Shown here piece by piece: positions 57,036 through 64,000 of a stretch of DNA of 64,000 nt (the stretch's first letter is position 1; each line of letters opens with the position of its first letter). Made by a program: the position numbers and the translations under genes. The notes beneath the pieces were generated by a model. It did not search any database. It was not told the DNA's origin and saw only the letters and a list, made by a program, of their open reading frames with translations. This DNA comes from Candidatus Bathyarchaeota archaeon (GTDB taxonomy: Archaea > Thermoproteota > Bathyarchaeia > Bathyarchaeales > Bathycorpusculaceae), in the NCBI GenBank assembly GCA_023488905.1, contig JAMDCQ010000023.1, forward strand, positions 1 through 64,000, read 5' to 3'.

Positions 57036-58276
57036 TTATCTGAGCCTTTATGCAGGGCTTTCGGCGAGTAGGTAATCAGTTGACCAAAACGGCTCTCGCC
57101 ACCCAAAACATCGCGGATTAAGCCACGGCTGATTTCGAGACGGATCTTTTTGGTTCTGCCATATCTGCCCATGCTGACGACTTTGGCGTTGACCAAACCC
57201 ATGGAATCCAACTCGTTCACCAATGAACCCAGACGTCGCTGAGTCAGCAGCCCCGCGCCCATTTCGCCGCATAGTTCGTTGTAGATGTCGTAGATTTCGC
57301 CTGTGGTGGCGCTGGGTTTGTTGAGGTGGTAGACGCTTAGCAGCACCAGTTTGGAGTGGAGGGTGAGGTTTTTGAGGGCTTCTATGACGCGGTTGTGTTC
57401 GATGTGTTTCTCGGCTTGTCGTACATGTTCCTCTGTAATTGCTTTTGCGCCTTGGCGTTCAGCGACCTCTCCAGCAACCCGCAGCAGATCCAGCGCGCGT
57501 CGGGCATCGCCGTGCTCTGCAGCTGCCAAAGCCGAAGAGATACTCAAAGCGGAATCAGAAAGCACACCCTCTTGGAAGGCAAGTTTTGAGCGCTCCAGTA
57601 GTATGTTACGAAGTTCCCCTGCATCGTAAGGTCTAAAAACCAGTTCCTCCTCGCTCAGCGAACTGAAGACGCGGGGGTCGAGAAATTCTTTTAGACGCAA
57701 ATCATTAGAGATTCCGATGATGGAGACTTTGCTTTTGTGCAGGGTTTCGTTTATACGGGTAAGTTCGTACATAAACGCGTCGCCCTTGTCTTTGATTAAG
57801 GCATCAACCTCGTCGAGAACTATAATGAAAATTATTCGGGACTGATCAAGACCCGTTCGGAACCTGTCAAAAACCTCTCCCACTGAGAGACCAGTGAAAG
57901 GGATTCTTAAACCCACACTTTGACTCAGCGCAGCAAAAACACGGTACTCGGAACCAGTCATGCGGCAGTTTATGTAGCAAAACCTTACTTGGGCACCGTA
58001 CTCTTTAGCTTTTGACTCAAGATGGCTGAGGACATATTTTGCGACGGCTGTTTTTCCTGTACCTGTTTTGCCGTAGATGAAGATGTTTGAGCATCGGGCA
58101 TCTCTTAGGACAGGGGCCACGGTTGCGCCTAGCAGGCGTATTTGGTCTTCCCGGTGTGGAAGCCTTTCTGGTAAGTAGTCGTGTCGGAGCACTTCTCGGT
58201 CTTTGAAAAGTTTTTCTCCTTTCACGAAATTATCGAATACATCATCTAATACGTTGGAATTTGCCATTTTGCCCAT
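57032..58276 (-). CDS. cdc6: Orc1/Cdc6 replication initiator
   Basis: The AAA+ initiator has IFIYGKTGTGKTAVAKYVLS (Walker A, about 61), IFIIVLDEVDALIKDK (Walker B, about 148), LRLKEFLDPRVFSSLSEEE (sensor 1/arginine area) and EHGDARRALDLLRVAGEVAE (sensor 2). A C-terminal winged helix (TTGEIYDIYNELCGEMGAGL, TQRRLGSLVNELDSMGLVNA) binds ORB sites. Length 414 fits. It is adjacent to the AT-rich region 58277-59068, where ORB-like repeats lie. Confidence 0.96.
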   Translation of the reverse strand: MGKMANSNVLDDVFDNFVKGEKLFKDREVLRHDYLPERLPHREDQIRLLGATVAPVLRDARCSNIFIYGKTGTGKTAVAKYVLSHLESKAKEYGAQVRFCYINCRMTGSEYRVFAALSQSVGLRIPFTGLSVGEVFDRFRTGLDQSRIIFIIVLDEVDALIKDKGDAFMYELTRINETLHKSKVSIIGISNDLRLKEFLDPRVFSSLSEEELVFRPYDAGELRNILLERSKLAFQEGVLSDSALSISSALAAAEHGDARRALDLLRVAGEVAERQGAKAITEEHVRQAEKHIEHNRVIEALKNLTLHSKLVLLSVYHLNKPSATTGEIYDIYNELCGEMGAGLLTQRRLGSLVNELDSMGLVNAKVVSMGRYGRTKKIRLEISRGLIRDVLGGESRFGQLITYSPKALHKGSDN

Positions 58277-58414
58277 GCTCTCCCTTTCAGAGGTACAACC
58301 GTTATTTCGAGTGGAACAGATAAAGGATATAGTCTAAAAAACTGGTTTAAGAGCACAACTATCCTAAAAGCAGAGTGAAACAAGCGATGACAACCAAGTA
58401 AACCAAGAAAAACA

Positions 58415-58890
58415 CACACCCGTAGATTTCTACTGGAAAAACAAGTCGCTATAACTAACTATCTATTATTAATATATAAAATAAATATACTCTGAGTAGT
58501 AAATCAATTAATTGTATATTAATGATTGTTATCCAAGAAATTAAACTAACTCTCTGTAAATATTTTTCCAGCCCTTTCCAGAATCTTTTTTGCCTCAAAA
58601 TGCTCGACTGGAAACATAGGGGTGTCTGTTCAGGCTTAAATCTATGGAAAAACAACATAAAATCACAGTTTAGCTCGCATTTTGAGTCTTGGCTTGCTTG
58701 GCTTCACTCAAAGATTCTTCAAGCAGTTTTTGCTATCAAGTTTGCTTTCACTCCACATTCACAAAACTGTGAATACATGTGAAATAGCACTAAATCTGCC
58801 GCTTTATCAGCCCCCGTTTTTGCTGAATTAGCCTAATTCTGTCAGTTAACAGTGAATAAGGCACCCCTTGACTTCTACTGGAAAACCCGA
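58415..58890. other. Probable replication origin (ORB-like repeats and AT-rich tract)
   Basis: Upstream of cdc6, repeats resembling origin recognition boxes are seen: TTCTACTGGAAAAACAAG (58428-58445), CTCGACTGGAAACATAGGGG (58603-58622, closest to the archaeal ORB core TGGAAACnnAGGGG), ATCTATGGAAAAACAAC (58640-58656), ACTTCTACTGGAAAACCCGA (58871-58890), and TTCTGGAAAGGGCTGGAA inverted at about 58565-58582. A 120-base almost pure A/T tract (58445-58565) may be the unwinding element. The 12-mer TCTACTGGAAAA occurs twice exactly. ORB function is inferred from similarity and location. Confidence 0.65.
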
Positions 58891-59022
58891 ACCAACCCGT
58901 AAAGAAACGTTTTTAACTGATTAGTTTTCTTGTGAAGCTGGTAATTCCAGAAACAATCAATAAAACGCTTATTATGTGAATTAAAGCTTGATTTAGTATT
59001 TTTTTGTTGCCGTGCTTCACCA

Positions 59023-59042
59023 TCACAGTTATAAGCTGTGAA
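59023..59042. promoter_or_regulatory. Inverted repeat over the promoter of the winged-helix gene
   Basis: TCACAG and CTGTGA flank TTATAAG (59023-59042), so a TCACA-type operator straddles a possible TATA box about 30 bases upstream of the start at 59069. The sequence CATCACAGTTATA occurs again at 60507-60519. A dimeric winged-helix protein could bind both. Confidence 0.45.
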
Positions 59043-59068
59043 GTGTAAAGCTTGTGAACAACCTATAG

Positions 59069-59509
59069 GTGTACAGTTTGCCGGCTCGAAAAATACGCGT
59101 AGAGCTCTTCGATAGCGATGGGAATCGATACACTATCGCTTTTGAGGGTCAAGTGACCCGTGATAAAGCTCTGCGTCTACTTGACTTAGTCGAGTTGCTA
59201 GGCGGTGCACCCAATGAGGGACCAATTGCCGGCACAGCACCAACAATGCCTAACCGCGCGCTGTCACGTTTAGAGAAGGTCCAACTTGTTATCCAGAAAA
59301 ACTTCCCCCTCATCTGGTTCTCTTCGAAAGATATTCAGTCGGTGTATGAGCAGGAACTTAAAGAACCCGTCAGCCTCAGCACAATCTCAACTTACCTCTC
59401 CCGCATGGCCACCAAAGGCATACTGCTCCGCACAGGCACCTCAAACAACCTCAAGTACAAAACCGCCCCAAACATCTCTCCAGCCATAAAACAACGCATC
59501 ATGAAATAG
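59069..59509 (+). CDS. Winged-helix protein next to the origin (146 aa)
   Basis: The N-terminal part (IRVELFDSDGNRYTIAFEG) is a small beta domain, and the rest forms a winged helix: LSRLEKVQLVIQKNFPLIWF, SSKDIQSVYEQELKEPVSLS, TISTYLSRMATKGILLRTG, ending LKYKTAPNISPAI. The pattern fits an archaeal DNA-binding protein. It starts at GTG 59069; TTG at 59078 is an alternative. Its site between the origin and a second wHTH gene, with palindromes in its promoter, suggests a role in regulating origin-proximal genes or replication. This is an inference. Confidence 0.7.
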   Translation: MYSLPARKIRVELFDSDGNRYTIAFEGQVTRDKALRLLDLVELLGGAPNEGPIAGTAPTMPNRALSRLEKVQLVIQKNFPLIWFSSKDIQSVYEQELKEPVSLSTISTYLSRMATKGILLRTGTSNNLKYKTAPNISPAIKQRIMK

Positions 59510-59577
59510 ACTTCACAATCCTTCACATTTGTTCACAGAAAGTAAAGTTGTAAAAAGAACTGAGAACGTGTTTTTGG

Positions 59578-60333
59578 TCAGGTGGCGGCTGGGCCTTCTA
59601 CCTTCTGCATTAGCGCTTCCATCTCTTTCTTTAAGCTGTAGCGGAACGGGATCTTACCTGCTCCGCGCTCCAAGTAACCGTCCTCGTAGAGCTTTTTCAT
59701 CAACCGCGCCGTGTGCTCCCTGCTGAGGTGAACGCGCTCTTTGATTTCTGGGGCGGTCTTGGGGCCTTCTTTGGAGAGCATCTCTAGCACTTGGATTTCG
59801 GTTTCAGTTAGCGCGGCGAGGGCTTTGTCGCGTTTGATGGGGATGGGTGGAAGCACAATTTCTCTGGATTCGACCTGCACAGGCGGGGCGGCGACTAGCT
59901 TCTGCACCTGCTCCTCAAAAGTGGCTATGCGAGTTTTGAGCGTTTCTTGGGTGGCTTCTATGTCTTTTAGTTTAGCTTCCAGCCCTGAGAGTCCAGAGAG
60001 GATGCTGGTGCTGTTTTGGGTGGATTCGGCTAGGTTCTGGTTGATTGTCGCCGAGATCGCTTGGTAGGATTCGGCTAGCGTCTCGACTTGGTATTGGAGG
60101 GGTTCGATTTTGTTTTCTACGCTTTCGGCTTTTCGGTAGCTGACGTCTGCGGTGCTGTAGCTGCCTTCGACCTTAGCCACCATAGTGTCGAACTTTGCTG
60201 ATTCCCGTTTAAGTTCACGATCAAAACTCAAAACGATGTCCTCGATGAAATCTTTGGCTTTTAGGTACTCTTTGTGTGCTAGGCGTATTTGTTTGATGTA
60301 CTCGTATCCTGCTACCGCTGTGACGGCTATCAA
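59578..60333 (-). CDS. Membrane-tethered coiled-coil protein with C-terminal winged helix
   Basis: A hydrophobic segment starts the protein; a long coiled coil follows (residues about 30-170, SFDRELKRESAKFDTMVAKV through QETLKTRIATFEEQVQKL), and the C-terminal winged helix has ALAALTETEIQVLEMLSKEG and APEIKERVHLSREHTARLMK. It may hold DNA near the membrane. The TTG start begins in the middle of the helix: the open frame extends upstream with SRREHITVDLTIAVILGVL, a more complete helix, but no ATG/GTG/TTG is found before the stop. The N terminus is therefore uncertain. Confidence 0.65.
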   Translation of the reverse strand: MIAVTAVAGYEYIKQIRLAHKEYLKAKDFIEDIVLSFDRELKRESAKFDTMVAKVEGSYSTADVSYRKAESVENKIEPLQYQVETLAESYQAISATINQNLAESTQNSTSILSGLSGLEAKLKDIEATQETLKTRIATFEEQVQKLVAAPPVQVESREIVLPPIPIKRDKALAALTETEIQVLEMLSKEGPKTAPEIKERVHLSREHTARLMKKLYEDGYLERGAGKIPFRYSLKKEMEALMQKVEGPAAT

Positions 60334-60383
60334 TACGCCTAAGATTACTGCGATTGTGAGGTCAACCGTGATGTGTTCTCTCC

Positions 60384-60675
60384 GTGATTTGCTTGTGACT
60401 CAACCGTGACATCCGTGATTTTGGCGGTTGCATCACACATCACAGTATTCCCATGGACTTTTAAGGTTATTGGTCCCGTAATCACATGCTAAATATGATG
60501 TCACACATCACAGTTATAGGTGCCTGCTAAAATATTGGCCTTTCCATACGTTAAAAAGGCGATGATTTAGGCTTATTTTGCGAATTAGCCTATGAATTAA
60601 GCATGTAAAAAGCGGGTTCCTTTACTTCCTCAAAAACGCAAAAAAGTGATGTGAAAAGTGTGATTTGTGACGTCA
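60384..60675. repeat. Cluster of GTGA/TCAC palindromic motifs, region 1
   Basis: Motifs include CCGTGATTTG, CCGTGACATCCGTGATTTT, CATCACACATCACAG (60431-60444), GATGTCACACATCACAG (60498-60513), and GTGACGTCAC (60667-60676). They recur far more than in adjacent coding DNA, sometimes as true palindromes (TGACGTCA). They lie upstream of the coiled-coil wHTH gene and at the 3' end of the 60673-61170 gene. Confidence 0.55.
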
Positions 60676-61170
60676 CAAGGGCTCTGCAGATGGACTAGAA
60701 AGCCGTTTTAGGCTTGTTTCTAGCTCATTTCTGATGATTTCTATGACTTTTTGATGGTCTTTTAGTTCCTCTTCTTTGCTAGGTAGCTCCTGGTGTGCCT
60801 CGACATATTGGTGCAGTTTATTGGCTATTTCGAGGTACGGGTCGAGAGTTGTGCTCTCAAAAACACCCAAATACCCCAACAAAAGCACTGTGTAGATGGA
60901 TCGGATGACGTTTTCACGGGACTGTTTTAAAGTCCTATTAAAGCTTCCGCGGCTTATTTTAGCCCTTGTTAGGCGTAAAGCGGCTTTATCATCGTACTTT
61001 AGCTGTTTCCCTGATAAATTCTCGGATAAAACGTCAATAAGTAAAGTTTCAAGTTGTGTTTTTGTTAATTGGCTGTTTTTAGCCAGTATTTCTACAATAG
61101 GGTCATTTAATGCCCCGTTTAACCATGCTGTTACACCGTCTTTTAGCTTCAAACTGCTCGTATCTCCCAT
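60673..61170 (-). CDS. Helical hypothetical protein (165 aa)
   Basis: The protein is helix-rich: LKDGVTAWLNGALNDPIVEI, SQLTKTQLETLLIDVLSENL, then DDKAALRLTRAKISRGSFNR and TLKQSRENVIRSIYTVLLLG, and ends in a charged coil. The 'TLKQsReNVirSIYTvlLLGylG' segment looks like a well-conserved core; I recall similar proteins in archaea but cannot give a family. The neighbourhood (origin, wHTH genes, iteron-like motifs) suggests a DNA-linked function, without proof. Confidence 0.55.
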   Translation of the reverse strand: MGDTSSLKLKDGVTAWLNGALNDPIVEILAKNSQLTKTQLETLLIDVLSENLSGKQLKYDDKAALRLTRAKISRGSFNRTLKQSRENVIRSIYTVLLLGYLGVFESTTLDPYLEIANKLHQYVEAHQELPSKEEELKDHQKVIEIIRNELETSLKRLSSPSAEPL

Positions 61171-61502
61171 ATGCTGAATGGATACAGTTTTGTATACTAA
61201 CCCCTGTTTTTATTCTTTCTCCGCCCCCAAAACCCAAATATGCCAATGAAAATACGGCTAAATCAGCCCTTATTTGGATAAAAAGTCTATACTCTAACCA
61301 TTATGGCAATTTAGCGCCTGATTTAGTACATTTAACATAAAAAAGGCTAAATCCTCGGTATTTTTTTCAGCCAAAACACCTCAACTTTACACAAAAAATG
61401 CACTTTTGCAAACACCCCCAAACCACAAAACTCCCACTTTTAACATGCCCAGCTAAATTAAAACACACTTTTCCAAGCCCCATCCACACTTTCCTATAAC
61501 AC

Positions 61503-61618
61503 ACCTCACGAGTGATACACCCAAAAACCGCCGTGACATCACCCAATCACGCCTAAATCACCGTGATTTCACCCAAAATCACATGATATCACTGGTCTGT
61601 GATGCACCTGTGATGTAG
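61503..61618. repeat. Cluster of GTGA/TCAC palindromic motifs, region 2
   Basis: CCGTGACATCACCC (61531-61544), CCGTGATTTCACCC (61561-61574), CATGATATCACTGG and GTGATGCACCTGTGATG are packed between 61503 and 61618, several as GTGAyNTCAC palindromes. The tract lies between the 61170 and 62481 gene units. Together with 60384-60675, it flanks the helical hypothetical gene on both sides. Left of it (61171-61500) the AT-rich spacer shows nothing I can assign. Confidence 0.6.
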
Positions 61619-61647
61619 CTATCCAACCATGCAGCTTATAGGGTAGA

Positions 61648-62481
61648 TCAGATTAGCTCAGAAAGGTGTTTAAGCTTCTCAAACAGCTCCGGTCGCAGGT
61701 CCCGCAATGTGGGAATGAACGTTTCCGCCGCCCGCAAATCGGCAAAATCGACGTCACAGACCACAAAATCCTCTAAATCATACTTTGCCTTAGCTAAAAC
61801 ATCGCCTGTTGGGCTCACGAGGCGACTGCCACCCCAGAACTGCAAACCATCCTGCACGCCTGCGAGATTAACATAGGCGAGATAGCAGGTGTTTTCGATT
61901 GCTCTGGCGGCTGTTAAGACTTCAAAGTAGCTCCTGCGCACCGCTGGCGAGGCAGAAATGCAAACTATTAGCTGCGCTCCCATTAGTCTGGGGAGACGGA
62001 ACACTTCTGGGAAGAAAACATCGTAACAGATGGTTAATCCGATGTTGCCTAACTGCGTTTGGAAAGCGGCTGGCTCATAGCCCGGGCGGAAGTAGCGCTT
62101 CTCTTCAAAAACGCTGTGAGTGGGCAGATACATCTTGCGGTACTTACCGATGAAGCCCCTCGGACCCACCAGCACCGCGGTGTTGTAGACAGTTGCCTGC
62201 GTCTTCTCGCTAAGCTCCGGCATCCCAAAAATGATGTGCATATCTGTTTTCTTTGCTAGCGTCTCAACCTGCTTTGTTGTGGGTCCTGGGATTTGCTCGG
62301 CTAGCTCGTAAACCTGATCAAGAAGGACATACCCCGTGAGGCACATCTCTGGGAAAACAGCCAATTCCGCACCCTGCTGTTTTGCCTTGAGCGTTAGCTC
62401 CTCTATCTTTTGGAGGTTGGCGGCTTTATCTTCCCGTTTGCTGCTGATTTGGCACAGAGCAAGCTTTAGTTTGTCCTTCAT
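61648..62481 (-). CDS. Carbon-nitrogen hydrolase (nitrilase superfamily)
   Basis: The Glu-Lys-Cys triad is visible: Glu in ELAVFPEMCLTGY (near 42), Lys in FIGKYRKMYLPTHS (near 113) and Cys in IGLTICYDVFFPEVFRLP (near 150). It is a member of the amidase/nitrilase superfamily. I start at the ATG 62481 (MKDKLKLALCQISS), ten bases after the nadE stop, so they are co-transcribed. Its partnership with nadE, whose single-domain form lacks its own glutaminase, suggests an NAD-related amidase, perhaps providing ammonia, but this is inferred. Confidence 0.85.
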   Translation of the reverse strand: MKDKLKLALCQISSKREDKAANLQKIEELTLKAKQQGAELAVFPEMCLTGYVLLDQVYELAEQIPGPTTKQVETLAKKTDMHIIFGMPELSEKTQATVYNTAVLVGPRGFIGKYRKMYLPTHSVFEEKRYFRPGYEPAAFQTQLGNIGLTICYDVFFPEVFRLPRLMGAQLIVCISASPAVRRSYFEVLTAARAIENTCYLAYVNLAGVQDGLQFWGGSRLVSPTGDVLAKAKYDLEDFVVCDVDFADLRAAETFIPTLRDLRPELFEKLKHLSELI

Positions 62482-62491
62482 GGCTGTCACA

Positions 62492-63307
62492 TCAGTAAGT
62501 GTGCTTAGGAAGCCTGAAATCGTTTCCCACTGTGCGGAACCCAAGCTTAGGCGGCAGCGGCAATCTGCGTTTATGCTCGTTTGCTAGCCAGCGGGCTTTA
62601 ACTCTCTCTACGGTAGCTTGTTCGATGGTTAGCTGCTCGGCGATTTCCTCTGGCTTCATAAACCTCTCCAGCCCAAACAGAATCAGGTCAAGCGTTTCGT
62701 ATTTGATTTCAAGTTCTGATTCGGCTAGCTGGTTAGGCCACAACGCAGGTGTAGAGGGTTTTAGTGCCAGCTCCTTTGGAATCCCCAGATGCATGGCTAG
62801 CTTGCGCACTTGCGTCTTGTAGAGGTCGATTATTGGGGCTATGTCTGTTGCTGCGTCTCCCCATTTGGTGAAGTAGCCCATCATGGTTTCGGATTTGTCT
62901 GAGGTGCCGCAGACGATTCGGGTTTGCTGGTTAGCGTAGTAGTAGAGGAAGATCATGCGGGTTCTGGCTTTGATGTTTCCTTTGCAGAGTTTGTCGTTTG
63001 GGTTGAATGTGGGAATGCCTTTGTAGATGGCGTCTAGGGCTTCGGTCATGTCGCAGAGTTGCGTTTGGAGTTGGAACTGGCTGGCTATGGTGTTGGCGTC
63101 GTCGAGGTCTTTCTGTTTGAAGGTTTCTTTCTCGGGAAGAAGCAAAGCCAAGACGTTTTGGCCTCCGATGGCTTGACTGCACAGGGCAGCTGTGGTTGCG
63201 CTGTCCACTCCTCCAGACAAGCCCAGAACGATACCTTTGGCGCCCGCGTTCTCCACGTACTCTTTGATGAAGCGCACAATTCTTGTTTGTACTTCAGAGA
63301 AATCCAT
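62492..63307 (-). CDS. nadE: NAD+ synthetase (ammonia-type NadE)
   Basis: NadE amidates nicotinate adenine dinucleotide. Signatures are KGIVLGLSGGVDSATTAALC (ATP pyrophosphatase P-loop), then VCGTSDKSETMMGYFTKWGD and ATDIAPIIDLYKTQVRKLA, all of the family. It lacks a glutaminase domain, so it uses ammonia. I choose the ATG 63307 (MDFSEVQTRIVRFIKEYV), where homologues begin; the frame is open to 63424, overlapping the divergent promoter region. The nitrilase gene follows. Confidence 0.92.
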   Translation of the reverse strand: MDFSEVQTRIVRFIKEYVENAGAKGIVLGLSGGVDSATTAALCSQAIGGQNVLALLLPEKETFKQKDLDDANTIASQFQLQTQLCDMTEALDAIYKGIPTFNPNDKLCKGNIKARTRMIFLYYYANQQTRIVCGTSDKSETMMGYFTKWGDAATDIAPIIDLYKTQVRKLAMHLGIPKELALKPSTPALWPNQLAESELEIKYETLDLILFGLERFMKPEEIAEQLTIEQATVERVKARWLANEHKRRLPLPPKLGFRTVGNDFRLPKHTY

Positions 63308-63437
63308 TTCCAGTGCAGCAGATGTCAACTTCAATGGGTTTTCACGCAGCCTCTTAGTCAAATCTTTAGTAGGCAAGTATTTAAGGACAAGCATAAATAA
63401 TAATGCAACATCACCAAAACACAAGAAGGATTGCTTT

Positions 63438-63704
63438 ATGGGGCGAAGAAGGAAAAAAGTGGTTCACATTCCAAAGAAGAAGTTGCCGAAATTCTTCTCT
63501 TGCCCTAGATGCGGGAAAGAAACCGTCCGCGTAGAAATTTTCCGAGACGAAGGCGGGCGTTCCGTTGCACAATGTAGCAGCTGCGGGTTAAAAGAGGAAT
63601 TCACCGTTAAACAAGCGCAGGGCGAAGTGGACGTTTACTGCATGTTAACTGACCGTGTCTACGGTAACCAGAAACGTACTCCAGCAACAAAAGCAGAAGA
63701 GTAG
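63438..63704 (+). CDS. Elf1-like transcription elongation factor (zinc protein)
   Basis: The 88-residue product starts MGRRRKKVVHIPKKKLPKFF and contains a zinc ribbon FSCPRCGKETVRVEIFRDEG and AQCSSCGLKEEFT. The basic N terminus plus CxxC-x(n)-CxxC pattern is that of archaeal/eukaryotic Elf1, a factor that supports RNA polymerase passage. It starts at ATG 63438, with AAGAAGGA upstream; a shared AT-rich promoter zone (63370-63415) separates it from nadE. The GGGP synthase gene follows by 13 bases. Confidence 0.85.
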   Translation: MGRRRKKVVHIPKKKLPKFFSCPRCGKETVRVEIFRDEGGRSVAQCSSCGLKEEFTVKQAQGEVDVYCMLTDRVYGNQKRTPATKAEE

Positions 63705-63717
63705 CTGAAGGATTAGA

Positions 63718-64000
63718 ATGGTTGGGTTCATTGAACGGTACTTGCTAGACAAAATCAAAGCCGATGGCTCAATTCATATGACGCTTATTGACCCCGAAAA
63801 GGTCACAGCCGCAGGCGCTGCTAAAGTCGCTGAGAGTTCCAAGAGCAGTGGGACAGCTGCCATCATGATTGGAGGCTCAACGGTTGCGTCTCATCAGCAC
63901 CTTGACGACGTGGTTGTTGCGATTAAAGCTGCTGTAGATATTCCGATTATTCTTTTTCCAGGCAACGTCAACGGCATAAGCAGCCACGCCGACGCCATCT
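63718..64000 (+). CDS. Geranylgeranylglyceryl phosphate synthase, N-terminal part (runs off window)
   Basis: The frame starts at ATG 63718 (MVGFIERYLLDKIKADGSIH) and continues MTLIDPEKVTAAGAAKVAES, then AAIMIGGSTVASHQHLDDVV and PIILFPGNVNGISSHADAI, running off the right edge. The LIDPEK and LFPGN motifs are signatures of the GGGPS/PcrB TIM barrel that makes the first ether bond of archaeal membrane lipids from G1P and GGPP. It follows the Elf1-like gene by 13 bases. Confidence 0.93.
   Translation, partial: MVGFIERYLLDKIKADGSIHMTLIDPEKVTAAGAAKVAESSKSSGTAAIMIGGSTVASHQHLDDVVVAIKAAVDIPIILFPGNVNGISSHADAI

Overview
The window is archaeal chromosome. It carries archaeal ribosomal proteins (L35Ae, L10e, L21e, S3Ae), RNA polymerase subunits L and F, TFS, the Csl4 exosome subunit, Dph2, Pus10, SRP54, class I LysRS, GGGP synthase, and archaeal replication genes (PriS, a GINS subunit, the small subunit of polymerase D, Orc1/Cdc6). 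PolD in a mid-GC genome, class I LysRS, TATA-type promoters, short Shine-Dalgarno sites and frequent TTG/GTG starts fit a Bathyarchaeia-like (former MCG) lineage. That placement is an inference from gene content; no 16S rRNA gene is present.

Layout. 1-5000: accessory genes (B12-type radical SAM fragment, BioF2-like acyltransferase, small zinc-finger proteins, L35Ae, a TIM-barrel glycosidase-like protein). 5094-6950: priS and a GINS gene, converging on an archaeosortase. 8055-15653: minus-strand information-processing genes (TFS, DUF99, RpoL, Csl4, a tandem pair of unknown small genes, METTL5-like methyltransferase, Dph2, PEP synthase, L10e). 15815-17672: a THUMP/Trm11-like methyltransferase and dCMP deaminase. 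18466-23871: the srp54-pus10-L21e-rpoF-DUF655-ksgA-mtq2 cluster. 24676-31394: LysRS, a frameshifted PAS histidine kinase, tRNA-Arg(GCG), membrane proteins and a DUF47 PhoU-like protein. 31732-35158: cofD, S3Ae, serS and an intron-bearing tRNA-Ser(CGA) divergent from serS. 35159-45900: an accessory region with two giant PQQ-propeller surface proteins, a tRNA 3'-end fragment, a MazF-like toxin-antitoxin pair, a TrmB regulator and membrane-anchored proteins. 46019-53806: a radical SAM fusion protein, AhcY, a split kinase pair around a PHP protein, and pyrE. 54237-61170: AbrB-PhoU regulator, PolD small subunit, Cdc6, a probable replication origin and winged-helix proteins with dense GTGA/TCAC palindromes. 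61648-64000: nitrilase, NadE, Elf1-like zinc protein and GGGP synthase.

The most unusual content is a family of dispersed intergenic repeats, found at about ten places. Two modules recur. One is a GC-rich element around a palindromic TTATATAAGG core; two copies share 49 identical bases. The other is a roughly 50-codon micro-gene with a strong ribosome binding site, a Gln/Thr/Lys-rich body, three consecutive C-terminal cysteines and a hairpin of GTTGTTGTTG against CAACAACAAC that overlaps its stop. All copies seen here look decayed. I cannot assign it to a known element. The other strong non-coding signal is the AT-rich, ORB-like region beside cdc6.
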